From positions 1-25,638 of IMG/VR virus record IMGVR_UViG_3300023181_000078: DNA of 25,638 nucleotides. The stretch is one strand, 5' to 3'. The translations under genes were made by a program, and so were the position numbers. The notes beneath the pieces were generated by a model that had not been told where the DNA came from, ran no database searches, and saw only the letters and a program-made list of their open reading frames with translations. Of the stretch, positions 1 through 6,818 are shown piece by piece (positions within the stretch are counted from its first letter, which is position 1; every line of letters begins with the position of its first letter). Source of the stretch: a virus.

Positions 1-166
1 AGTTTTCCTGCTTGATCCAGACGGCGCACCGGGGAACTCCGTTGTCTTCGATCACGATTCCTACCACCGGTAGAAATGTGGGTGACATCGCTTCCCAGCC
101 GTGAGCTTTCCACCAACCGGAAACCATGTCGTAATCGGCGGCTTTGTAGGGGCGAACGGAGATCAT
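1..166 (-). CDS. GNAT-like phage protein, N-terminal part (runs off window)
   Basis: Not closed: the reading frame begins at an ATG (166-164) and runs off the left edge, so only about 55 residues are visible. The start MISVRPYKAADYDMVSGWW, followed by a PVVGIVIEDNGVPRCAVWI-type strand, resembles the first strand and helix of small GNAT-fold acetyltransferase-like proteins often encoded next to phage tail genes. The ATG overlaps the TGA of the preceding gene (ATGA), indicating translational coupling with the tail-protein fragment upstream. The substrate is unknown, and the acetyl-CoA-binding motif would lie outside the window, so the GNAT call rests on the N-terminal pattern only. Confidence 0.6.
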   Translation of the reverse strand, partial: MISVRPYKAADYDMVSGWWKAHGWEAMSPTFLPVVGIVIEDNGVPRCAVWIKQEN

Positions 167-666
167 TGCTTTTCGGTGACGTTGAAAAGTGAAGTAACGG
201 AAAGGATCACAAGGGGAAGCGGCTGAGTTTGACGGATCGCCACGCAGGAAGATGAATCGCTACCGGCCGGGATTTGAAAACGCCAGTCTTCAAGGTCTCC
301 AATTTCACCAACCTCGGGGATTTCATGGTCACTCACGCGACGACGGCCGCTCGGGTCAAGCGGTTCCCATGTTCCGGCGTACTCTTCGACCGGGCCAACC
401 TCGGCATTGACCGACTTCCATGTCCGTAGCCAAACCTCGCCAGCGCGTTTCAGCATGCCTTGGGAGTCGCCTGCTTCGAGCTGGATGGTCAGCGGCAGGG
501 TTTCAATTAGAGATGGATAGGAGAGGCCAATGAATGCCTTCTGCGGCTGATTCGCCACGGTCACAAAGCCACCAGCCGATACGACCTGTTCAGGCAAAAT
601 TACGCCATCCGCGAAGATTTGAACGGTCTTCCCGATGAGATGCGGAACTGGAATATCGAAAGGCAT
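163..666 (-). CDS. Detached C-terminal domain of the tail-hub protein
   Basis: 167 residues. From remembered relatives, this matches the last ~170 residues of a ~700-residue phage tail/stabilisation protein family: an HL-GKTVQIFADG opening, a turn-rich middle with IGLSYPSLIETLPL, and a closing RQTQPLPLVILSV strand. In those relatives the domain follows directly after a YIER...DSF-TY segment. Here that segment lies in the upstream gene (666-3761), and this domain has its own ATG, which overlaps the upstream stop as TAATG. The simplest reading is that the ancestral protein was divided into two translationally coupled chains that reassemble in the tail. No catalytic motif is visible. The end overlaps the next gene by four bases. 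Confidence 0.75.
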   Translation of the reverse strand: MPFDIPVPHLIGKTVQIFADGVILPEQVVSAGGFVTVANQPQKAFIGLSYPSLIETLPLTIQLEAGDSQGMLKRAGEVWLRTWKSVNAEVGPVEEYAGTWEPLDPSGRRRVSDHEIPEVGEIGDLEDWRFQIPAGSDSSSCVAIRQTQPLPLVILSVTSLFNVTEKQ

Positions 667-3600
667 TAGGTTAGAATTTCTTCCGGTGAGAATTGAATAA
701 GCGACAGATCCCTCCAGTAATCAATCGATCCCACTTTCCAAGTATCGCCGGGAAGTCCGCCCGCGATAGTTGGTGGAGTCGTCACGTTATACGATCCGCC
801 CATACTTCTCCAGAAACTGTAGGGAGCGTCATACGGGGACGTAACCTCGTTCCAGTCGTAGGAATATTCTTCAAATGGACCGGGAGGCTCTGCGATAGCA
901 ACTAGACCATCAGGCGCGGGACGAACAGGCGCGGTGCAGGTGATGATTTCGGGATCGCTCTCGATTCCGCCAGTCGTCGATGTGATATAAGCGACGATTT
1001 CACCTGCGCGCATTTCACCTGCGGTTGCGGCGTCTGATTCGAAATCCTCTTTCGGGTAGCTAAATTCTGGATCGGTCACGCTCTCAGAGCGGAGAAGCGA
1101 TCCGTTGAGATAGAGCGACACGCTGTAAGAATCCGCGTCGATGTCGTTCCATGAAAGCTCCAGAAAGTCCGCGCTGAATTCCCCCTCGGGATCAAGGTCT
1201 TCTGGCTCTGGAGGTGGCGGTGGCGGGATATAGGTAAACGTTCCGTCATCGAAGACCGAAACTGTTCCGCCTGGAATACTGGTAACGGTTCCGCCTGCGG
1301 TCGTAGCTGGTAGCGTGATCGTGTTGGATTCCGTCTCGCCGTTGTAAGCCATGTCGAGAGCGACTGTGGACGATGGATAATCGACCGGCTCACTGATGAA
1401 GAAGATTTCCACGTTACCGGGCTGGATCAAAACTCCGTCTTGGAACGCCTGCTGAATCGCCATCACGATTGACTCGATGTGATCCGGCTCGGTTTCAAGC
1501 GTGAAGCTTCCGTAGGTTGTCGGCCCTTCGTTATTTCCGGTCGTCTGACCTTGGAAAATTGCGACCATGCGGCGAGCGGTGCTGTATGGCTCGCTGAACT
1601 CGGCGGTGGCAGAGAATGAGAAAAACGGATTGTCTGGCGGTGTCGGATCGGCCTCGTAGGTGGTGAAGCTGTCCATGAACGGCATGTTTTCCAAAACGCC
1701 ATCCTCTAAAAGTTCGTGCTGATTCGGGACGCCGCGCTCGATGTAGCGGACTTCTTCACCATTAATCACACGACGGGCCACTACGTAAATCGAATCCTCT
1801 TCGCCTTGCTCGTAAGCGGTGGCAACGCTACGGAAATCGCCTTGAGTATCATGCCGGTGCCAGCCGACAACCTGCTGCGCCCGCTCATAGATCAGGCCGA
1901 TCAGCTCGCCGTTGTTCGTCGTCGCCCAAAGGTTGCAATCCCTCTGGCGCTGCAAGGCCGTATCGCGAATTCCGCCCTTGGTGACATGGATCGCAAGTTG
2001 CGTGAGGTCCGCGCCATCGTAGGAGTTGTCAGAAAGAACATAGGAAAACTCGCGGATCTTCCGTCCGGTCGCCTGAACAAAAAGAACGGTGTTGTTCGCA
2101 AGGAGCGCGTTGATTGCCTCTCCGCCGTAGCCGGATTGAGCCTCAACCGAGAATGTCGAAGGCGTGACGATCTTCTTTTCTTCGCCTGAAACTCCGATCC
2201 ATTCACCGCCTGATGTGCCAATGGAAAGAACCGAGCGACTCGCGAGCCATTGAATCGATTCCTGCTGAGTTCCGCCAAGAACCTTGAAAAATGCGGAGTC
2301 ATCCTCGCCGCGATACTCGAAATCGTAGTAATCCTCGATCGTAGAAAACCAGATTGCCGCGCCCTGCTCTTTTGTTCCGGCAAAGGCCATCCGGTTTGCA
2401 TGCCATTGGACGCAGCGGGGATAACCAGTCGTTTGGCTCCATGCTCCAGCCCGCCAGATGGTCGTTGTTTCCTGAGAAAAGATAGGGACAAGGACCACGC
2501 CCTTGATCTGAGTCGGCGAAATGTATTCCGTGACCTGAAAGACCCCATCGACGATAGCCTCTGAAACGTCCAGAGTCGCCCATCGGTCGCCGTCGCCCCC
2601 GCCGACATAGCGCAGGCGTAAGAGAACGGTTTCCCTTTCGGTTCCTGTCTCTGCAATGTTCCGGTCTTTGTCCGAGCGGCGATTGAGAATAGCTTCCCAC
2701 GTTTGGCCGTTGTCCTTGCTGCGCTCAACGTAGATATTGCCGTTCCACGTTCCAGAGGTATTCAGCGACCAATCGCCACGAACGAAAATAGGCTGAGAAA
2801 CCGCAATGCCATTCAGGAATAACCGAACCTCAGTCGTGTCCCGCTCATGGCCCATTGAGTAATATTGGCCGACTGAATCAGCCGTGAAGAGCGGAGAGGA
2901 TGCGGAGACGGTGATAATGTCGCCAGCGGAAATCTGAGGGTTATTAACCGAGGCCGAAAGCGTGGCGTCAACTTGGTAGAAATTCGCCGCAAGCCGTAAA
3001 AGGCCGGTGTAAACGCCTGCGAAAGTTCCGGGAACCGTGTAATTTTGAAGCGTAACCCAAGTAGCGCCACCATCCGTGCTACCTTCTAGCCGCAGATATT
3101 CTCCGGTGCTCGGGTCAGGATCTTCGGCCATCGAGTTGATAACGACCGTGCGCGATCCGCTGGAAGATATGGAGCCGCTAGTGATACCCTCCGCTCCTTC
3201 CGTGACAACGAATGGTATCGTGGTGACAACCGGCACGTTGACAAACGAGGTGATTGCCAGCGTGGTGCTGGTCGTATTCTCATCCTTAAGTGGAGGCCAA
3301 TCAAAAGCCATTGGCGCAATCTCCCAATCGTAGGTGGAGAAATAGCTGAGAATCTGAACAGGGACCGACTGGTGAGTCAGAAAAATGAGATCGTTCACCG
3401 ACTCATATTGAACCTCGAAGATTTGCTCTTCAGTCCAAGGCGTTTCGATTTCGAAAGGATCGCCGTCAACCAGTAGCGGAAATCCGTATTGATGGAACCG
3501 CATGTAGAGATGGCCCAGCTCGATGCAGTAGCCCTGAGAGCGGGAGGCGTTGAATCCAATCACCCTGCATTCGCGATCTGGAAACTTCGCCGCCGCTACG

Positions 3601-3761
3601 AATTTAAAGCCCATTCGACGGCGCAAAGGCCCATATGGAGTCAGAAGGAAGTTGCGGCAGCGCGCCAAACCGGAGCGCCATTTATCCAAATCAGCGCGAG
3701 AATCCAGAAGCGGGCCGATCTCTCCCGCGTTAAAGTTTCTCTGTGTGGCGTGGATCGGCAT
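666..3761 (-). CDS. Large tail-hub / tail tubular B-like protein with Ig and Fn3-like insert
   Basis: 1031 residues. Residues 1-60 carry the family opening: FNAGEIGPLLDSRADLDKW, then CRNFLLTPYGPLRRRMGFKF. This is typical of proteins filling the tail tubular protein B or stabilisation role below the portal. Residues ~160-330 are Thr/Ser/Val-rich repeats that look like beta-sandwiches. The core ends near residue 705 (RYIER...MDSFTTYE). The last ~325 residues are foreign to the usual family: an Ig-like stretch, a six-proline linker (about 846-851), a DPEGEF...LSWNDIDADSYSV...LYLNG segment resembling fibronectin type III, and a Trp/Tyr-rich tail. The usual C-terminal domain is encoded separately downstream at 163-666. 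It follows the lysis genes instead of adjoining tail tubular A. Possible role of the insert: carbohydrate or surface contact (inference). Confidence 0.8.
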   Translation of the reverse strand: MPIHATQRNFNAGEIGPLLDSRADLDKWRSGLARCRNFLLTPYGPLRRRMGFKFVAAAKFPDRECRVIGFNASRSQGYCIELGHLYMRFHQYGFPLLVDGDPFEIETPWTEEQIFEVQYESVNDLIFLTHQSVPVQILSYFSTYDWEIAPMAFDWPPLKDENTTSTTLAITSFVNVPVVTTIPFVVTEGAEGITSGSISSSGSRTVVINSMAEDPDPSTGEYLRLEGSTDGGATWVTLQNYTVPGTFAGVYTGLLRLAANFYQVDATLSASVNNPQISAGDIITVSASSPLFTADSVGQYYSMGHERDTTEVRLFLNGIAVSQPIFVRGDWSLNTSGTWNGNIYVERSKDNGQTWEAILNRRSDKDRNIAETGTERETVLLRLRYVGGGDGDRWATLDVSEAIVDGVFQVTEYISPTQIKGVVLVPIFSQETTTIWRAGAWSQTTGYPRCVQWHANRMAFAGTKEQGAAIWFSTIEDYYDFEYRGEDDSAFFKVLGGTQQESIQWLASRSVLSIGTSGGEWIGVSGEEKKIVTPSTFSVEAQSGYGGEAINALLANNTVLFVQATGRKIREFSYVLSDNSYDGADLTQLAIHVTKGGIRDTALQRQRDCNLWATTNNGELIGLIYERAQQVVGWHRHDTQGDFRSVATAYEQGEEDSIYVVARRVINGEEVRYIERGVPNQHELLEDGVLENMPFMDSFTTYEADPTPPDNPFFSFSATAEFSEPYSTARRMVAIFQGQTTGNNEGPTTYGSFTLETEPDHIESIVMAIQQAFQDGVLIQPGNVEIFFISEPVDYPSSTVALDMAYNGETESNTITLPATTAGGTVTSIPGGTVSVFDDGTFTYIPPPPPPEPEDLDPEGEFSADFLELSWNDIDADSYSVSLYLNGSLLRSESVTDPEFSYPKEDFESDAATAGEMRAGEIVAYITSTTGGIESDPEIITCTAPVRPAPDGLVAIAEPPGPFEEYSYDWNEVTSPYDAPYSFWRSMGGSYNVTTPPTIAGGLPGDTWKVGSIDYWRDLSLIQFSPEEILT

Positions 3762-3790
3762 TGGCTGGAATCGTTAAACCATTTTCCAGC

Positions 3791-4147
3791 TCAAGGGGCA
3801 ATCGAAAGCTTTTGTTTGATGAGGGCAATTTCGGTTCGGATCTTTGCCATCTCTGATCCGCCTGCATCGCTCATTTCCCTCATCTGCAAAAGTCGGCGCT
3901 CAAGGTTTTCCAGCTGCCGCGTCCATTCCCTGTCACTTCTGGCGGCATTCGCTTCAATTTGCGGAATCCGATATTCCATCAAGGCGAACATGACCGTCGA
4001 GGTCTTTGTGACCTCGGACCGCGTGTCTTTCGCGATGCCGTAAATCATCGTGACCATGGCGGTAATAGCGCTGACCGCCAAGCCGATGGCCGCGCGGTAA
4101 ACCGTCGAAATCTTTTCTTTGGTGGTTGCTTCCATGTTGGCGGACAT
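3791..4147 (-). CDS. Membrane-anchored coiled-coil protein, candidate i-spanin or holin partner
   Basis: 118 residues. One strong membrane segment at about 18-39 (AIGLAVSAITAMVTMIYGIA) is followed by a long charged helical region (about 55-115) with heptad-like spacing, ending at KQKLSIAP. This N-in, one-pass, periplasmic coiled-coil plan matches inner-membrane spanins (Rz type) and some phage holin-like proteins. Its ATG overlaps the amidase stop (TAATG). A 56-residue lipoprotein with a lipobox lies just upstream of the amidase, which would supply the outer-membrane half of a spanin pair. Function is inferred from topology and neighbours, not from sequence identity. Confidence 0.6.
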   Translation of the reverse strand: MSANMEATTKEKISTVYRAAIGLAVSAITAMVTMIYGIAKDTRSEVTKTSTVMFALMEYRIPQIEANAARSDREWTRQLENLERRLLQMREMSDAGGSEMAKIRTEIALIKQKLSIAP

Positions 4148-4716
4148 TAACCCAAATAATTGACGATTCCTTGAGCGATTGAAGCCGAAATTGCGCCTTT
4201 TTCATCCTCGGCCATTTTCCAGTCCTTTGGATTGGAACCGAAGAAAGGCTCCGCGATTATGGCGGGGCAATGAGTCAGTTTGAGGAATGCATCGCCTCGT
4301 CCGCTCTCGGGAGACTTCACGCCGCGAGGGCGGAGAACCGGAAAGGCAACGCGGAACGATTGGTCAAGGCTCTCAGCGAGGCGCTTGCCGTTCGTGGAAG
4401 TTTGATAGTGAAGCCATTCGTGGCCGGTCGCGGATGGGGAGTCAGACGAGTTAAAATGGAGCTCGATCGCCAGCGTCGCGCCGATATCCTTGAGTTGAGC
4501 CGCAAGCCACTTCTGCGCGGCGGTGTAGCCGTTACCCTGATAGCGGCTGTAAATGACAGAGCGGATTCCCTTATCGGATAAATCCTCCTGGATTCGCTTG
4601 GCTAGATCCGCGTTGTAGGTCCACTCAGAAACCTTGCCGACAGACACAGCGCCGCCCTCGGTCTTACCATTGATCTGGCGCGAGTGCCCAACCGCGATCG
4701 CCACGAGAGGTTTCAT
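4147..4716 (-). CDS. N-acetylmuramoyl-L-alanine amidase (endolysin, Amidase_3 type)
   Basis: 189 residues, the length of a single-domain Amidase_3 catalytic unit with no cell-wall-binding domain. It would cut the amide bond between N-acetylmuramic acid and L-Ala during lysis. Visible zinc-site pattern: His11 in AVGHS, a Glu near 31 (VSEWTYNADLA), and His87 in AIELHFNSS. The catalytic Glu156 is in CPAIIAEPFFGSN. There is no signal peptide, so release depends on a holin; the candidate at 5187-5399 is the best fit. The ATG overlaps the stop of the small lipoprotein gene (ATGA), and the stop overlaps the next gene (TAATG). Confidence 0.9.
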   Translation of the reverse strand: MKPLVAIAVGHSRQINGKTEGGAVSVGKVSEWTYNADLAKRIQEDLSDKGIRSVIYSRYQGNGYTAAQKWLAAQLKDIGATLAIELHFNSSDSPSATGHEWLHYQTSTNGKRLAESLDQSFRVAFPVLRPRGVKSPESGRGDAFLKLTHCPAIIAEPFFGSNPKDWKMAEDEKGAISASIAQGIVNYLG

Positions 4717-4883
4717 TTCTCGTCACGGATAGGGATCACAACCGGCCGTTGATTCGGCACGATCACGATAACGCCTTTCGAGCTTTCGATATTGCCATAT
4801 GGCGTGGTGATTCCGAAGCCCGCGCACGAAACGAGGGCGAGGAATGCGAGGCAGGCGGCGGTGAATTTTAGGTTAGTTTTCAT
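4713..4883 (-). CDS. 56-residue lipoprotein, candidate o-spanin
   Basis: A small gene easily missed by length filters. ATG at 4883-4881 after an ACAACC lead; TGA at 4715-4713 overlaps the amidase start (ATGA). The product starts MKTNLKFTAACLAFLALVSC, with a basic N-tip, hydrophobic core and an LVSC lipobox with Cys20 followed by Ala, so a diacylated mature peptide of about 37 residues is expected. The mature part (GITTPYGNIESSKGVIVIV...RPVVIPIRDEK) is short, with three prolines. Size, lipobox and position between holin and amidase fit an Rz1-like outer-membrane spanin subunit, though it is less proline-rich than classic Rz1. If right, it implies a double-membrane host. Confidence 0.7.
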   Translation of the reverse strand: MKTNLKFTAACLAFLALVSCAGFGITTPYGNIESSKGVIVIVPNQRPVVIPIRDEK

Positions 4884-4890
4884 GGTTGTA

Positions 4891-5190
4891 TTATTCTAAA
4901 ATTACCCAATCTTCAGCCAGTGCGTCGGAGCCACTAGGAACCCAACCGTTGATTTCATTCTCTTGATTTACGATTGCCATCTGGTTTGAGTATTCGATTC
5001 CTTTGCCGCGCTTCTCGAACTCGGCTTTCACCGCATCCGGGAGCGATTGCATTTTGGGAATCACATCGGCAGGGATTTGTGATGGCACTTGGCGGAATAC
5101 GAAAAGTCCTTTCCCGTTCCATCCTTCCCGTTGAATCATCTTTCCTTGCTTGAGAGCTTCGATAGCATCTCCGAATTTAATTTTGTTCAT
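4891..5190 (-). CDS. tad2: DUF2829 / Tad2-like anti-Thoeris protein
   Basis: 99 residues, matching the small DUF2829 family: FGDAIEALKQGKMIQREGWNG near the N-terminus, a GLFVF strand, a variable middle, YSNQMAIVN, and the closing WVPSGSDALAEDWVIL signature. Established knowledge: Tad2 proteins of this family bind the cyclic-ADP-ribose-type signal made by Thoeris ThsB and so block abortive defence. Here the middle (about 38-66) has a longer Pro/Lys/Glu-rich loop than I recall for typical members. The gene overlaps the holin candidate (ATGA) and lies inside the lysis module, an unexpected place for an anti-defence gene. DUF2829 is also reported with no tested function in many phages, so ligand and activity are inferred. 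Confidence 0.75.
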   Translation of the reverse strand: MNKIKFGDAIEALKQGKMIQREGWNGKGLFVFRQVPSQIPADVIPKMQSLPDAVKAEFEKRGKGIEYSNQMAIVNQENEINGWVPSGSDALAEDWVILE

Positions 5191-5399
5191 GGTTGGTCTG
5201 ATTTTGGGAGAACTTCGCTAGTCGATTTGTCGATATAAGCGCGGGCCGTAGTAAGCCCCGAGCCAATCACCGAAAGAATAAACGCCGCGATCTGCTTGAA
5301 GTCCGCAAAATCCACGGTAGCCAAACCCGCGGCTGCGGCAGTTACCATCGTGAGAGCGACGTAAAGAATCAGGCGGGTGTTGGAGCTGGAGGCGGTCAT
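5187..5399 (-). CDS. Two-pass small membrane protein, candidate holin
   Basis: 70 residues with two hydrophobic segments, about 9-29 (LILYVALTMVTAAAAGLATV) and 34-55 (FKQIAAFILSVIGSGLTTA). They are separated by an acidic turn (DFADF), and the tail is charged (ARAYIDKSTSEVLPKSDQP). Size and topology fit a class II-type holin that would open the inner membrane to the amidase encoded downstream. ATG at 5399 sits two bases after the fibre gene's stop. The end overlaps the Tad2-like gene by four bases (ATGA). Holins are too diverse to assign by sequence alone, so the call rests on topology and neighbours. Confidence 0.65.
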   Translation of the reverse strand: MTASSSNTRLILYVALTMVTAAAAGLATVDFADFKQIAAFILSVIGSGLTTARAYIDKSTSEVLPKSDQP

Positions 5400-5401
5400 A
5401 G

Positions 5402-6361
5402 TTATTTTTCGGTGATAAGAACGTCCAGAGCGGCGGTTGCCACGTTTGAATATGTCGGTAAAAGGCCGATAACGTCCACCCTATTTCTGACGGTCACGCT
5501 GAAGCCGGTTGTGGTGATGGATGTGACGCGCCAAGTTTGAGTGTCTGTTCCACCGTTGAGGCTGACTTGAATGTTGGGAGCTACGGAAAAAGCGGTTCCG
5601 AAAGTGACGGTGTAAACGCCGCTTCCATTGGTTGTGCCGCTGTAGGTTTCCCGACGCTTCGTATTCAGGCCGTCCAGTTTGGCCTTGTCGGAAGCCGAAA
5701 GCAGGCCATTCACGGAAGTTGTAGCAACTGATGTGGTGGTAGCGTTAGTTCCTGCTGCGCCCGTGTTACCAGTCACGCCCTGAATCCCCTGCGGTCCTTG
5801 GTCGCCAGCATCTCCCTTGTCACCTTTGACACCTTGGATTCCCTGAATGCCTTGCGGGCCGGTTGAGCCTGTAAGGCCGGTGCTGCCAGTTGGACCAGTA
5901 TCGCCGGTATCACCTTTCGCGCCGGGTAGGCCATTGGTTCCATTTGTGCCAGCGGTTCCGGTATCGCCTTTATCACCCTTTGGCCCGGTCGCTCCGGCAG
6001 CGCCAGTGGCCCCCGTAGGGCCGGGCGTTAGCGAAATACTGGCAATGTCAGCCTGCATATCCGCAATGGCCGTCTCTGCCTCGGGACGGGTCATGTAATC
6101 CGTGTCGAGCTGATCCCAAAAGGCGCTCGATAGGTTGATGGAATTCGTCAACGAATCCGCCGCGAACTCCCAGCCCATCGGCATGATCGTTGGTGAATTC
6201 GTTACCGGGTTGATCGCCAAGAAATACGGATTTCCCGCAGTCGGCGCTGGCGAATCGACAAGGATGTAGGTTCCGCCAGCGTTTTTACGCATGAAACGGA
6301 TCTCGCCCAGCCCGAAGGATGGGAGGATCGATAGAATTAGTAGCAGTGCAATTGTCTTCAT
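5402..6361 (-). CDS. Collagen-like tail fibre / appendage protein with signal peptide
   Basis: 319 residues. Residues 1-19 (MKTIALLLILSILPSFGLG) look like a cleavable Sec signal peptide, odd for a virion protein. Residues 20-110 are a globular part with a helical end. Residues 113-206 form about 31 uninterrupted Gly-X-Y triplets, including GPKGDKGD- and GPQGIQGIQG-type repeats, which should trimerise as a collagen-like rod. Residues 217-232 hold a NGLLSASDKAKLDGLN element common in phage fibres. The C-terminal 80 residues (YTVTFGTAFSVAPNIQVSLNGG...) resemble a trimeric beta-sandwich tip. The start overlaps the upstream 50-residue gene (ATGA). It could be a side fibre, or a secreted or host-surface protein if the signal works. 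Confidence 0.75.
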   Translation of the reverse strand: MKTIALLLILSILPSFGLGEIRFMRKNAGGTYILVDSPAPTAGNPYFLAINPVTNSPTIMPMGWEFAADSLTNSINLSSAFWDQLDTDYMTRPEAETAIADMQADIASISLTPGPTGATGAAGATGPKGDKGDTGTAGTNGTNGLPGAKGDTGDTGPTGSTGLTGSTGPQGIQGIQGVKGDKGDAGDQGPQGIQGVTGNTGAAGTNATTTSVATTSVNGLLSASDKAKLDGLNTKRRETYSGTTNGSGVYTVTFGTAFSVAPNIQVSLNGGTDTQTWRVTSITTTGFSVTVRNRVDVIGLLPTYSNVATAALDVLITEK

Positions 6362-6510
6362 GATGCTCGAATAGCTGCTGTTCCAGAATTATTATACATC
6401 GCTCCAACCGGAACGCCGTTAGCTGCTGCTTCCGCATCGTCATCATACGGTCCGGGCAAGATGATGAAGGCCGGAGCCTCCCCGCTACTGTCAAAGATTC
6501 CAGCTTCCAT
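6358..6510 (-). CDS. 50-residue small phage protein (PYDDDAEAAA..GVPVGAMY family)
   Basis: Too short for most ORF filters. ATG at 6510-6508 overlaps the previous stop as TAATG; TGA at 6360-6358 overlaps the fibre start (ATGA). The product ends PYDDDAEAAANGVPVGAMYNN...IRAS. This closely resembles a small conserved module seen in many tailed phages, either free-standing or at the end of tail proteins (pattern ...DDAAAAAAGVPVGGLY...IRV). The preceding FIILPGPY strand fits the same module. Its exact role is not established; the position between virion proteins suggests a structural or fibre-attachment part. Confidence 0.7.
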   Translation of the reverse strand: MEAGIFDSSGEAPAFIILPGPYDDDAEAAANGVPVGAMYNNSGTAAIRAS

Positions 6511-6806
6511 TATTCAGAGAGTCCGATTAGGGTGATTTTGATTGGATCGCCAATCGCTGTTACGGAGATTCGAACCGGTGAAGCCACGGCGATGAAGCGA
6601 CCTTCACTCTTGCCGGTATCAGCAAGGAAAAGCCCGCCATCGGCGGCAACGAACGCATCCGAAGCTCCCACAGGGAACTTGATCTGCACATCAGCCGTGG
6701 TAGGCGTCGCGGTTTTTGTAAGCAGGAGATAACGATACCCCACGCGAAGAGGGATGTCGTAGTCGCCTACGGTGGTGATTGTTGAATTTGTTGGTAGGGA
6801 TGCCAT
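6510..6806 (-). CDS. Small beta-rich virion-type protein of unknown function
   Basis: 98 residues, not recognised. It alternates polar and beta-branched residues (ITTVGDYDIPLRVGYRYLLLT, VQIKFPVGASDAF, RFIAVASPVRISVTAIGDPI), which suggests a compact all-beta fold such as a decoration or fibre-associated domain. No Cys, no signal peptide, no membrane segment. ATG at 6806 lies 12 bases after the tail-spike stop, and the stop overlaps the next small gene (TAATG), so it is co-expressed with spike and fibre genes. Confidence 0.6.
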   Translation of the reverse strand: MASLPTNSTITTVGDYDIPLRVGYRYLLLTKTATPTTADVQIKFPVGASDAFVAADGGLFLADTGKSEGRFIAVASPVRISVTAIGDPIKITLIGLSE

Positions 6807-6818
6807 TTGGATTGTTTT

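Noticed and set aside
1901-2728. 275-residue frame inside the tail-hub gene
   Set aside because: Arg/Ser-rich shadow translation in another frame of a strongly supported gene, with no start context or domain.
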